Program-made: the position numbers and the translations under genes
Shown: piece after piece, positions 35,867 to 43,187 of the stretch
How positions within the stretch are numbered: the first letter of the stretch is position 1
How the letters are laid out: every line of letters starts with the position of its first letter
Assembly (NCBI GenBank): GCA_944381055.1
Contig: CALWJQ010000032.1
Span: 1-64,000, forward strand
Reading direction: 5' to 3'
From: an uncultured Clostridia bacterium
GTDB lineage: Bacteria; Bacillota; Clostridia; Oscillospirales; Butyricicoccaceae
DNA length: 64,000 bases
The notes under the pieces: model-generated
Databases searched by the model: none
What the model was told of the DNA's origin: nothing
Seen by the model: the letters and a program-made list of their open reading frames with translations, nothing else

Positions 35867-36283
35867 CTAATGTATTGCTGTCGAAATCACACTTCCCATC
35901 ATACAGGAAATAAGCAAAATAATCAACACCGCAACGAAATTTTTTATCAAAAACAGGCCGGAAAACAGCGCTGTCCCTATGATGAGAAGCACCGCAAGCA
36001 AGATGGCCTCTGCCAGCAGCGCGGAAAGCAGCTTCCTTTTTCTTCCGCCCGCGGCGGCAGCGCAGACCAGACCGCCCAAGAAAGCCGCCACCCCCGCATA
36101 AAGGCGGACATGCGCGGCCGGCAGCGTTCCCAATGCCGTCAGCGCTGACAACAAAAATGCCGAAAACAACAGCGTCAGCAGTCCCGCCGCCGCTGCGATC
36201 CCGATTCTGCGCATCGAAACCGCGCGCACCGGTACATCCTGCGCACCCGATCGTTCTGCTGCTTTTTTCTTCCGCTTTGTCAT
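35867..36283 (-). CDS. TIGR04086 family membrane protein
   Basis: A 138-aa membrane protein with a basic N-terminus and four membrane segments (about 22-45, 55-75, 84-105, 110-133). It belongs to the family that accompanies SCIFF genes in Clostridia. Its position is the evidence: it ends 15 nt before scfA, and yajC is upstream. Role unknown; transport or anchoring of the matured peptide is a guess. Start at 36283 has GGGGGATCAGT, better than the ATG five codons upstream. Confidence 0.85.
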   Translation of the reverse strand: MTKRKKKAAERSGAQDVPVRAVSMRRIGIAAAAGLLTLLFSAFLLSALTALGTLPAAHVRLYAGVAAFLGGLVCAAAAGGRKRKLLSALLAEAILLAVLLIIGTALFSGLFLIKNFVAVLIILLISCMMGSVISTAIH

Positions 36284-36350
36284 ACTGATCCCCCGCATTT
36301 TTTATCGGTCATCACATCATTATGCGGGGGATACAGCGTTTAGTACAAAA

Positions 36351-36719
36351 TTATTCCGCCTTGCCGTCGGTCTTGTTTTCAGTTTTGCTGTCGGTTTCGT
36401 TTTTTTGCTCTTTTCCGGATTCCGGCAGGGCCTCAGGCTGGTTCTCGTCTTCGTCTCCCGAAGAAATCCTGCTCTGAATCGCCCATTTTTTGATCGTCAG
36501 TTTCGTCTTGGCAGCCCCGGTTTCAAAAGTAACAAGGTCGTCTTTGACATTGAGCACGCGGCCGGTGAACCCACCGATGGTGACAATATCGTCACCGGGC
36601 TGCAGCTTGTTGCGCATCATGCGATCGGCTTTTTCCTTTTTCTTCTGGGGCCGAATCAACATAAAATAAAAGAGCGCGATCATTACAATGATCCAGATAT
36701 ACGCTGTCCAAGTTTCCAT
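36351..36719 (-). CDS. yajC: preprotein translocase subunit YajC
   Basis: A 122-aa protein. A single N-terminal membrane segment (about residues 5-23, ends FYFMLIRPQKKKEK) and the YajC signature LQPGDDIVTIGGFTGRVLNV (about 41-60) are present. The C-terminus is a charged Glu/Lys-rich tail. YajC associates with SecDF. In Clostridia it often precedes the TIGR04086 and SCIFF genes, as here. A good sigma-A promoter lies upstream. Confidence 0.95.
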   Translation of the reverse strand: METWTAYIWIIVMIALFYFMLIRPQKKKEKADRMMRNKLQPGDDIVTIGGFTGRVLNVKDDLVTFETGAAKTKLTIKKWAIQSRISSGDEDENQPEALPESGKEQKNETDSKTENKTDGKAE

Positions 36720-36754
36720 TTTTCTTCCTCCTGCTAAAAAATGCTAACACACCT

Positions 36755-36783
36755 ATTATACCGGCTGAATGGACAAAAAGCAA
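36755..36783 (-). promoter_or_regulatory. sigma-A promoter of yajC and the SCIFF genes
   Basis: Minus strand: TTGCTT (36783-36778), 17-nt spacer, TATAAT (36760-36755), 36 nt before the yajC start. Confidence 0.75.
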
Positions 36784-36843
36784 GAGCAAAATCCACCCGG
36801 GTTTTCACTCAAATTCGCCGTTTACCGACGCTTTCCCAGCTGC

Positions 36844-36871
36844 AAAACAAGCCGGAACGAATTCCGGCTTG
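36844..36871 (-). terminator. terminator of ispD-ispF
   Basis: CAAGCCGGAA (36848-36857) pairs with TTCCGGCTTG (36862-36871), loop CGAA, then TTTT on the minus strand, right after the ispF stop. Confidence 0.82.
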
Positions 36872-36878
36872 CCTGCGT

Positions 36879-37355
36879 TTATGGTTTTGTGATCAGGCAG
36901 ACCGCATGGGCCGCGATGCCTTCTTTGCGGCCGGTAAACCCCAGCCCTTCTTCCGTTGTCGCTTTAACCGAAACCTGCCCTGGCGCAATTCCCATTGCGT
37001 CGGCCAGGCGCTTGCGCATTTGCGGGATATACGGCATCATTTTCGGCGCCTGCGCCACAATAATCGAATCGATGTTCCCGATTTCCCACCCACTGTCGCG
37101 GAGCTTCTGGCAGCTAAGATGAAGCAAAGCAAGGCTGTCTGCCCCCTGATACTGCGGATCTGTATCAGGAAACAGCACGCCGATATTGTCCATCGCCGCG
37201 GCGCCCAGCAGCGCGTCAATAATAGCATGAGCAAGCACGTCGGCATCGCTGTGCCCCATCAGCCCTTTTTCACAGGGGATTTCCGTTCCGCCGATAATAA
37301 GCCGGCGCCCTTCAGAAAATGGATGAACGTCGTAACCGTTTCCCACACGAATCAT
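36879..37355 (-). CDS. ispF: 2-C-methyl-D-erythritol 2,4-cyclodiphosphate synthase
   Basis: A 158-aa enzyme, normal length. N-terminal RVGNGYDVHPF with the zinc-binding Asp/His, LMGHSDADVLAHAIIDALLGA, and KATTEEGLGFTGR are diagnostic. It forms MEcPP from CDP-MEP phosphate in the MEP pathway. It overlaps ispD by 4 nt; the next enzyme, IspG, is encoded at 55633. Confidence 0.97.
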   Translation of the reverse strand: MIRVGNGYDVHPFSEGRRLIIGGTEIPCEKGLMGHSDADVLAHAIIDALLGAAAMDNIGVLFPDTDPQYQGADSLALLHLSCQKLRDSGWEIGNIDSIIVAQAPKMMPYIPQMRKRLADAMGIAPGQVSVKATTEEGLGFTGRKEGIAAHAVCLITKP

Positions 37356-38065
37356 TCTTTTGCCTCCAGCAAAGCCGCGGCGGCTATCAAGTCGTCCGGC
37401 GTTGTGATTTTCAGATTGGCTCCTGTACAGAAGACCGCCGCCGGACGCAAACCCATGCGTTCCAGCGCAAAGCTTTCATCTGTCACTTTTTCTCCTGCCT
37501 GTACGGCATCATATAGAGCGCCGCGCAAAAGCTGTAAATCCGCGCACTGCGGGGTCTGCGCACGCACCAGGGCGTCACGGTCAAAGGTGCGTTCGATCCG
37601 CCCGTCGCGTACCAGCTTGACGGTATCTGTCATGGGTGCGACCGCTGCCGCACAGTTGTTTTCAAAAGCAGCCGCGCAGACGCGTTCAATATCAGCAGGC
37701 TCAATCAATGGTCGCGCCGCATCATGTACGCAGACAAAACGGCAGTCTGGCGAAACTTCAGCCAATCCGCGCAAAACGCTTTCTGCCCGTGACGCCCCGC
37801 CACAGACAACCTTACTGAGCTTGCCGATGGAAAAATCCTGGCATAGCTGGGAATATTCCACAAGTACATCGTCCCGGGCGACCAAGACAATCTCGTCAAC
37901 TGCGCCGCACGCTTCAAAAGCCAGCATGGTGTGAATCAGCACCGGAAGCCCGCCCAATTCGCACAGGAGCTTATTTTCTCCACCCATGCGCGCCGAACTC
38001 CCGCCCGCTGCGATCACGGCTGAAACAAAGGGTTTTTCCGCTTTTTTTTTTTTTTTCCGCAACAT
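37352..38065 (-). CDS. ispD: 2-C-methyl-D-erythritol 4-phosphate cytidylyltransferase
   Basis: A 237-aa nucleotidyltransferase. The CTP-binding loop AAGGSSARMGGENKLL is at about residues 20-35, and VHDAARPL and TDTVKLV are also present. Start ATG at 38065 has GGGAGGCGTATC. Codons 4-8 are five AAA codons, a run of 15 A (38042-38056 on the minus strand), an extreme homopolymer in a coding start. A slip of one base would shift the frame at residue 9. Basic Lys stretches here are not conserved in IspD generally. Confidence 0.96.
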   Translation of the reverse strand: MLRKKKKKAEKPFVSAVIAAGGSSARMGGENKLLCELGGLPVLIHTMLAFEACGAVDEIVLVARDDVLVEYSQLCQDFSIGKLSKVVCGGASRAESVLRGLAEVSPDCRFVCVHDAARPLIEPADIERVCAAAFENNCAAAVAPMTDTVKLVRDGRIERTFDRDALVRAQTPQCADLQLLRGALYDAVQAGEKVTDESFALERMGLRPAAVFCTGANLKITTPDDLIAAAALLEAKE

Positions 38066-38100
38066 GATACGCCTCCCAAAGGCCCGGATCCAATCATGCT

Positions 38101-38580
38101 CTATTTTATGAGCCCTTCGTCGACCATATGCGCAACCTCGTCATAGGGCGCCGATTTGGCCAGCATGATTTCAGAAATCAGAATCTGCCGCGCCGAAGCC
38201 AGCAGCTTTCGTTCGCCGGTCGACAGGCCGCGCCGTCCCTCGCGCCGGAGCAGGCTTTTTGCGACCTCTGCCACCTGGGTCAGATCCCCGCTTTTAATTT
38301 TCAGCAGATTTTCACGAAAGCGGCGATTCCAGTTCTGCGTCTCGTCCACGTGCAGCTGCGGCAGGCTTTGAATGAGCGTATCAGCTTGCTCCGCGGTAAT
38401 GATACCGCGGACACCGACGCTGTCGCAGTGTTCACACGGGATCATAACAGTCATTGTCCCGACCGTCATCCGTACAACGTAGTAAAGCTGCGTTTTTCCC
38501 TCCAGGCTCTGCTCGGTAATACTCTCGATGATCCCTGCGCCATGCGTAGGATGTGCAATTTTATCGCCGATCTGATACAT
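38101..38580 (-). CDS. CarD/CdnL family transcriptional regulator
   Basis: A 159-aa protein. The N-terminal RNA-polymerase-interacting Tudor-like domain starts YQIGDKIAHPTHGAGIIESI and the C-terminal helical DNA-binding part contains KSLLRREGRRGLSTGERKLL. CarD proteins stabilise open promoter complexes, mainly at rRNA promoters. GGAGG lies about 9 nt before the ATG at 38580. It starts an operon with ispD and ispF, as in many Firmicutes. Confidence 0.93.
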   Translation of the reverse strand: MYQIGDKIAHPTHGAGIIESITEQSLEGKTQLYYVVRMTVGTMTVMIPCEHCDSVGVRGIITAEQADTLIQSLPQLHVDETQNWNRRFRENLLKIKSGDLTQVAEVAKSLLRREGRRGLSTGERKLLASARQILISEIMLAKSAPYDEVAHMVDEGLIK

Positions 38581-38649
38581 CCTGAAAACCTCCATCCGAC
38601 GCCCCTTTATAACACCTGATTTCCTGCATTTTTTCTTTTTATATTCTTT

Positions 38650-38678
38650 ATTATAACGCTTTCTGGAAAAAAAGACAA
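38650..38678 (-). promoter_or_regulatory. sigma-A promoter of carD-ispD-ispF
   Basis: Minus strand: TTGTCT (38678-38673), 17-nt spacer, TATAAT (38655-38650), about 70 nt upstream of the start. Confidence 0.72.
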
Positions 38679-38709
38679 GAAATTCAGCAGGAAAAGTTTC
38701 CGCTTTTCA

Positions 38710-38753
38710 TCAAAAAGAAGCAGGGCGGCGAATGAAATCATTCGCCGCCCTGC
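38710..38753 (-). terminator. terminator of the 2-oxoacid oxidoreductase operon
   Basis: A perfect 16-bp stem (GCAGGGCGGCGAATGA, 38720-38735, with its complement 38738-38753). Read on the minus strand it ends in TTCTTTTTG. Confidence 0.9.
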
Positions 38754-38768
38754 TGGCCAACCGGGCAA

Positions 38769-39299
38769 TTACAGCTGATAGCCCATTTGAATGGCCTGCA
38801 TATTCTTTTCAATTAAATCCGCTTTTTTAGGGGGAACAACCTTTTTTAACGTTTTCTCAATCAGGCTTTCATCACAAATATTGGTCTCTTTAATAAATTT
38901 ACCCAGCATAATCATGTTGGACAAGCCTTTCATCCCGTGTTCGTTCGCCATTTGAGTGGCCGGCAGATAAAAAGCATCCACATCGCTGCGCTTGACCTTT
39001 TCCGAAATCAGTGTCGAATCGATAAAAATCTTTCCGCCCGGCACAACCGAATCTTCAAACTTTTCCAGAGACGGGGCGTTCATTGCAATAAGCGAAGTCG
39101 CTTTAATGACAATGGGCGAACCGACCGGCTGGTCGCTGATGACGACATTGCAGTTGGCCGTTCCGCCGCGCATTTCCGGCCCGTAAGACGGAAGCCACGA
39201 TACTTCAAACCCCTGATACAGTCCCGCATAAGCCATAAACTTGCCCGTGAACAGCACGCCCTGCCCGCCGAACCCGGCGATAATAATCTGTTGATTCAT
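38769..39299 (-). CDS. 2-oxoacid:ferredoxin oxidoreductase, gamma subunit
   Basis: A 176-aa protein with the gamma-subunit start QQIIIAGFGGQGVLFTGK and SYGPEMRGGTANCNVV. It holds part of the CoA-binding region. Last gene of the vor/kor-type operon, 3 nt after the beta subunit. Whether the substrate is 2-oxoglutarate or branched 2-oxoacids cannot be read from sequence alone. Confidence 0.93.
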   Translation of the reverse strand: MNQQIIIAGFGGQGVLFTGKFMAYAGLYQGFEVSWLPSYGPEMRGGTANCNVVISDQPVGSPIVIKATSLIAMNAPSLEKFEDSVVPGGKIFIDSTLISEKVKRSDVDAFYLPATQMANEHGMKGLSNMIMLGKFIKETNICDESLIEKTLKKVVPPKKADLIEKNMQAIQMGYQL

Positions 39300-39302
39300 C
39301 CT

Positions 39303-40052
39303 TTATTCCCCCTGTGTAATGTCTTTATAGACGCCCAGCGGATAATAAGGCATCATGTTCTCACGCAGCCAGTCAAGCGCCTTAACGGGTGACAAGCCCC
39401 AGTTGGTCGGGCAGCTCGACAGCACCTCGACAATCGAATAGCCTCGTTTTTCCTGCTGCATGGTAAAGGCCTTTTTGATGGCCTTTTTGGCCGCGTTGAC
39501 GTTCTTGACCGAATCAACGGCCACACGCTCGGCATACGCTGTGCCGGACAGCGTTGCAAGCATCTCACAGACGCGAACCGGGTAACCGGCAACTTTGACG
39601 TCACGGCCGTACGGCGAGGTCTGCGTCACCATGTCAGGCAGCGACGTCGGGGCCATCTGGCCGCCCGTCATACCGTAAATGGCGTTGTTGACAAAAATCG
39701 TGGTAATGTTTTCACCACGGGTCGCAGCGTGCACGGTTTCCGCCGTGCCGATCGCCGCCAGATCGCCGTCGCCCTGGTATGTAAAGACGTTGACGTTGCC
39801 GCCCAAAGAGCGCTTGATGCCCGTGGCCACGGCGGGAGCGCGGCCGTGGGCCGCTTCGACCATGTCACATTCGAAATAGTTATAGGCCATGACCGAACAG
39901 CCGACCGGGCAGACACCGACCGTGTTGCCGGTCAGTCCCATTTCATCCAGCACCTCGGCCACCAGCCGGTGGATAATACCATGCGTACAGCCGGGGCAAT
40001 AATGTGTCGACACATCAGACAAAGCCGCCGGTCTCGAAAATACTTTCTCCAT
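39303..40052 (-). CDS. 2-oxoacid:ferredoxin oxidoreductase, beta (TPP) subunit
   Basis: A 249-aa thiamine diphosphate subunit. HYCPGCTHGIIHRLVAEVLDE near the N-terminus and GDGDLAAIGTAETVHAA...NNAIYGMTGGQMAPTS supply the TPP/Mg site (GDGD...NN). It is the catalytic decarboxylating part of the complex. It overlaps the alpha subunit by 1 nt. Confidence 0.93.
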   Translation of the reverse strand: MEKVFSRPAALSDVSTHYCPGCTHGIIHRLVAEVLDEMGLTGNTVGVCPVGCSVMAYNYFECDMVEAAHGRAPAVATGIKRSLGGNVNVFTYQGDGDLAAIGTAETVHAATRGENITTIFVNNAIYGMTGGQMAPTSLPDMVTQTSPYGRDVKVAGYPVRVCEMLATLSGTAYAERVAVDSVKNVNAAKKAIKKAFTMQQEKRGYSIVEVLSSCPTNWGLSPVKALDWLRENMMPYYPLGVYKDITQGE

Positions 40053-41116
40053 TATTTCGCACCTCCCTGAGCCTTGACAATGACAGCCTCGACCTCGTCA
40101 GGCGTCATAACCATACCGCCGACACGGTTGCACAGATAGACGGGCCGCGAACATTCAATCGCCAGCCGGACGTCGTTGATCATCTGGCCCATGCTCAGCT
40201 CGACAGACACAAACGCTTTGGCGGTTTTCGCCTTTTCCCGCAGGACTTTTTCCGGGAACGGCCACAGGCTGATAGGACGAATCAGGCCGGCCTTAATGCC
40301 CTTTTCCCGCGCCGAGCGGATGGCGTTTTTGGCAATACGGGCCGATGCGCCGTAGGCCACGACGACGACTTCGGCATCGTCCACCATAAACTCTTCCCAG
40401 CGCTGTTCGTTTTCGACAATTTTCTGATAGCGCTCAAAACGTTTGAGGTTGATGATCTCAAGTTCATCCGGCTGCAAAAACAGAGAATTGATGATATTTT
40501 TTTTGCGTTTTCCCTGCGTGCCCGTCGTCGCCCACGGCTTGTCAAACTGTTTGACCTGCGCGTGCTCGGGAAACTCGACCGGCTCCATCATCTGGCCCAA
40601 AATGCCATCTGCCAGGATCATCGCGGGCATCCGGTACTCGTCGGCTTTTTCAAAGGCCAGGAATACGGTATCGACGACTTCCTGCACCGTGCTGGGTGCG
40701 AAGACCAGCAGACGGAAGTCGCCGTGCCCGGGGCCGTGCGTTGCCTGGAAGTAATCGGACTGCGCCGGCTGGATGCCGCCGAGGCCGGGGCCGCCGCGCT
40801 GTACGTTGACAATCAGCGCGGGAAGATCGCTGCCCGCCAGGTAAGACATACCCTCGCTCTTGAGCGACACGCCGGGGCTCGAGCTCGAGGTCATGACACG
40901 CTGTCCGGCCGACGCCGCGCCGTACACCATATTGATGGCCGCTATTTCACTTTCAGCCTGCAAAAACGTACCGCCCGCTTTGGGCAGCTTTTTTGCCATA
41001 TAGGCCGCCAGCTCTGTCTGCGGCGTAATCGGGTAGCCAAAGAAATTGCGGCAGCCCGCCAGAATAGCGGCCTCGCCCAGGGCTTCGTTGCCCTTCATCA
41101 AAAATTTCTCGCCCAT
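40052..41116 (-). CDS. vorB: 2-oxoacid:ferredoxin oxidoreductase, alpha subunit (VorB/KorA type)
   Basis: A 354-aa protein of VorB length. GYPITPQTELAAYMAK, FLQAESEIAAINMVYGAASAG, TSSSSPGVSLKSEGMSYLAG and QRGGPGLGGIQPAQSDYFQA are the typical signatures. It binds the other face of TPP and the substrate. The start at 41116 has GGGAGGAAAGAAA; the longer frame is not conserved. The symbol vorB is by similarity, and the substrate is not proven. Confidence 0.88.
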   Translation of the reverse strand: MGEKFLMKGNEALGEAAILAGCRNFFGYPITPQTELAAYMAKKLPKAGGTFLQAESEIAAINMVYGAASAGQRVMTSSSSPGVSLKSEGMSYLAGSDLPALIVNVQRGGPGLGGIQPAQSDYFQATHGPGHGDFRLLVFAPSTVQEVVDTVFLAFEKADEYRMPAMILADGILGQMMEPVEFPEHAQVKQFDKPWATTGTQGKRKKNIINSLFLQPDELEIINLKRFERYQKIVENEQRWEEFMVDDAEVVVVAYGASARIAKNAIRSAREKGIKAGLIRPISLWPFPEKVLREKAKTAKAFVSVELSMGQMINDVRLAIECSRPVYLCNRVGGMVMTPDEVEAVIVKAQGGAK

Positions 41117-41129
41117 TTTCTTTCCTCCC

Positions 41130-41336
41130 TCAGCGGTAAACTTCGATGACGCAGTCCGGGCATATGGTAGCGCACATGGCGCAGCCGATGCACTGTGACT
41201 CGTCGGTGCAGTAAGCCGGGCTGTACCCTTTTTTATTGAGCACACCGTCTTTCAGCGCGAGGATCTTGCGCGGACAAACGCTGACGCACAACCCGCACGC
41301 CTTGCATCTGTCCTCGTTGAACGTTACTTTTGCCAT
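41130..41336 (-). CDS. 2-oxoacid:ferredoxin oxidoreductase, delta (ferredoxin) subunit
   Basis: A 68-aa 2[4Fe-4S] ferredoxin-like subunit with CKACGLCVSVCP and CIGCAMCATICP. It carries electrons from the TPP centre to external ferredoxin. AGGAGGTAAAGGAT precedes the ATG at 41336; the longer frame adds eight residues with no ribosome binding site. It lies between the ParA-like ATPase and the alpha subunit. Confidence 0.94.
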   Translation of the reverse strand: MAKVTFNEDRCKACGLCVSVCPRKILALKDGVLNKKGYSPAYCTDESQCIGCAMCATICPDCVIEVYR

Positions 41337-41378
41337 ATCCTTTACCTCCTGTTTTATCAACTGGCGGAAAATTGTCCA

Positions 41379-42047
41379 TCAATAAATCTTCCATTCGCTT
41401 TTGCCGTAAATGCGCACCGGGAACAGCCCCGGCACCGGCTCGACGAGCTGCGCCGCAAGATCTTCGCGCAGGCAATGCATTAAAACCGGCAGGCCCGTCA
41501 GTTCAGATACCCGCTGCGCATAGGGAATGCTTTGCAAAAAGCTTTCGCACGTTGTCTCATGCCCCAGGTTGGAATTATTGGCAATGCCGGTAAAACGCAT
41601 GTGCGACGCCGCTTCCATGTCGCGGACAAACCCGAGAACGTCTTCAGGGTGCGACGTCAGCAGGCGGTGGCGGTTAATCACCAGCACCATTTCATGTTCG
41701 CCGGCCTTCATCCTGTCGGCAAACTGCCCGAGCGCGACGGCGCCGCTGTCGTCGCCGCCGACGTCGAACACCGAATAAATATCTTCGCGATCAAAAGCCA
41801 TCGACGTTTCCGGCGGTACCGAAGGAATGTCCAGATTGGAGTTGGCGAAAGGCGAAGCAATCAGCCGGACGCCGTGACGGTTCAGCACTTCTTCGCTGTC
41901 TTTGGTGCGAAAATACGGGTTGACAATATCAACATCGCAGATAATCACTTCTTTTCCCTGCCTGCGCAAAGCAAGGGCGTAGTTTACAGCCAGATTGGTT
42001 TTTCCGGAACCATAGTGTCCGGCAAATATAGTAATATGCTTGGCCAT
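41379..42047 (-). CDS. ParA/CobB-like nucleotide-binding ATPase in the 2-oxoacid oxidoreductase operon
   Basis: A 222-aa SIMIBI-class P-loop protein. The deviant Walker A FAGHYGSGKTNLAVNYA is at residues 8-24, DVDIVNPYFRTKD follows (about 39-51), and DVGGDDSGA is Walker B-like. It belongs to a clostridial family of ATPases found upstream of ferredoxin-oxidoreductase genes; maturation or assembly of the Fe-S enzyme is a reasonable guess but not shown. It is the first gene of the operon, with its own promoter. Confidence 0.82.
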   Translation of the reverse strand: MAKHITIFAGHYGSGKTNLAVNYALALRRQGKEVIICDVDIVNPYFRTKDSEEVLNRHGVRLIASPFANSNLDIPSVPPETSMAFDREDIYSVFDVGGDDSGAVALGQFADRMKAGEHEMVLVINRHRLLTSHPEDVLGFVRDMEAASHMRFTGIANNSNLGHETTCESFLQSIPYAQRVSELTGLPVLMHCLREDLAAQLVEPVPGLFPVRIYGKSEWKIY

Positions 42048-42082
42048 ACGGCCTCCCCTTTCCGTACAAAATGGCTATTGTT

Positions 42083-42112
42083 ATTATATCACCACCAAAC
42101 GCCATTTAGCAA
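42083..42112 (-). promoter_or_regulatory. probable promoter of the 2-oxoacid oxidoreductase operon
   Basis: Minus strand: TTGCTA (42112-42107), 18-nt spacer, TATAAT (42088-42083), about 36 nt before the ATPase start. The surrounding AT-rich sequence contains a small palindrome CAATATTATATTG (42111-42123). Confidence 0.55.
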
Positions 42113-42193
42113 CAATATTATATTGATTTTCCCCCATAAAAATATAGTATGCCATATGTTCAAAAAATTTTTTGTTTCTTTGCAAAGATTCAT

Positions 42194-42228
42194 AAAAAAA
42201 TACCGCAGAAATCTGAGTTTCTGCGGTA
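42194..42228 (-). terminator. terminator of spo0A
   Basis: TACCGCAGAAA (42201-42211) pairs with TTTCTGCGGTA (42218-42228), then a run of seven T on the minus strand. Confidence 0.9.
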
Positions 42229-42282
42229 CAATTTTGGCGATATTGATTTTTCTCTGCTGCATCGGGTTTGCGGATTCCCAGT

Positions 42283-43056
42283 TTATCCGGCGCGGAACTG
42301 CAGGCGGATGCGGTCAGCAATCATCGAGATAAACTCGCTGTTTGTCGGCTTGCCTTTGGAATTGGACACCGTGTACCCGAAAAAGCTGTTGAGCGTTTCC
42401 AAGTCGCCGCGATCCCACGCTACCTCGATGGCGTGGCGGATGGCGCGCTCCACGCGTGAGCTCGTCGTCTTATACTTTTTTGCCACCGTAGGGTAGAGCA
42501 CTTTGGTAATTGCGTTGATGGTGTCCATATCCTTAACGGTCATGATGATGGCTTCGCGCAAATACTGATAACCCTTGATATGCGCAGGAACGCCGATTTC
42601 ATGGATGATTTCGGTTACCCGAATTTCAATGTCGAGATCCGGATCAACCCGTTTCACCGGTTTGGCAAAACCGACGGCCAGGGAATCATACTGTTCAATG
42701 CGCTCTGTCAGCGCACGAAGATCGCAGGGCTTGAGCATGAAATACTGTACGCCCAGCGCGCCGGCCTCGGCTGCCATTTGATCGCTGATAAAAGAAGCCA
42801 ACAGGATAAACGCGGGTTTGCTTCCCTTGCCGTTGGCCGTAATTTCACGGACTGCCGCCAGGCCGTCCATACGCGGCAGCATGGCATCGCTGACAATGAC
42901 TTCCGGCGACAGCGCCGACGCCTTTTCCACCAGCTCTACCCCATCGCTGGCGGCGCCTATCACGGCAATACGCCCTTCCTGTTCGAGATTCAGCTTCATC
43001 ATTTGCAGGTAATCCTCGTTCTCAAAGGCAAGAACGACTTTAACTTTATCTTTCAT
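42283..43056 (-). CDS. spo0A: sporulation master regulator Spo0A
   Basis: A 257-aa response regulator. The receiver domain has [15 protein letters not shown] with the phospho-acceptor Asp near residue 56, and LKPCDLRAL with the conserved Lys. The C-terminal DNA-binding domain has [35 protein letters not shown] and [19 protein letters not shown]. The spoIVB-spo0A adjacency is the standard order in Firmicutes. A near-match to a 0A box (TTCGTCGAA on the minus strand, 43170-43162) lies upstream. Confidence 0.98.
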   Translation of the reverse strand: MKDKVKVVLAFENEDYLQMMKLNLEQEGRIAVIGAASDGVELVEKASALSPEVIVSDAMLPRMDGLAAVREITANGKGSKPAFILLASFISDQMAAEAGALGVQYFMLKPCDLRALTERIEQYDSLAVGFAKPVKRVDPDLDIEIRVTEIIHEIGVPAHIKGYQYLREAIIMTVKDMDTINAITKVLYPTVAKKYKTTSSRVERAIRHAIEVAWDRGDLETLNSFFGYTVSNSKGKPTNSEFISMIADRIRLQFRAG

Positions 43057-43187
43057 GACGCCTCTCCCTATAAACCTATTTTTTCATCAGCGCTGTGAAT
43101 ATAAAATATCACAGTTCCCGCCAGATTTCAAGAGAAAACTTGAAATTATTGGAAATTATCCTTCGACGAAAGGCGCCAAAAAACGCG

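Noticed and set aside
38042-38056. T15 tract considered as a terminator T run
   Set aside because: It lies inside ispD on the template for the coding strand, and there is no adjoining stem for a plus-strand transcript.
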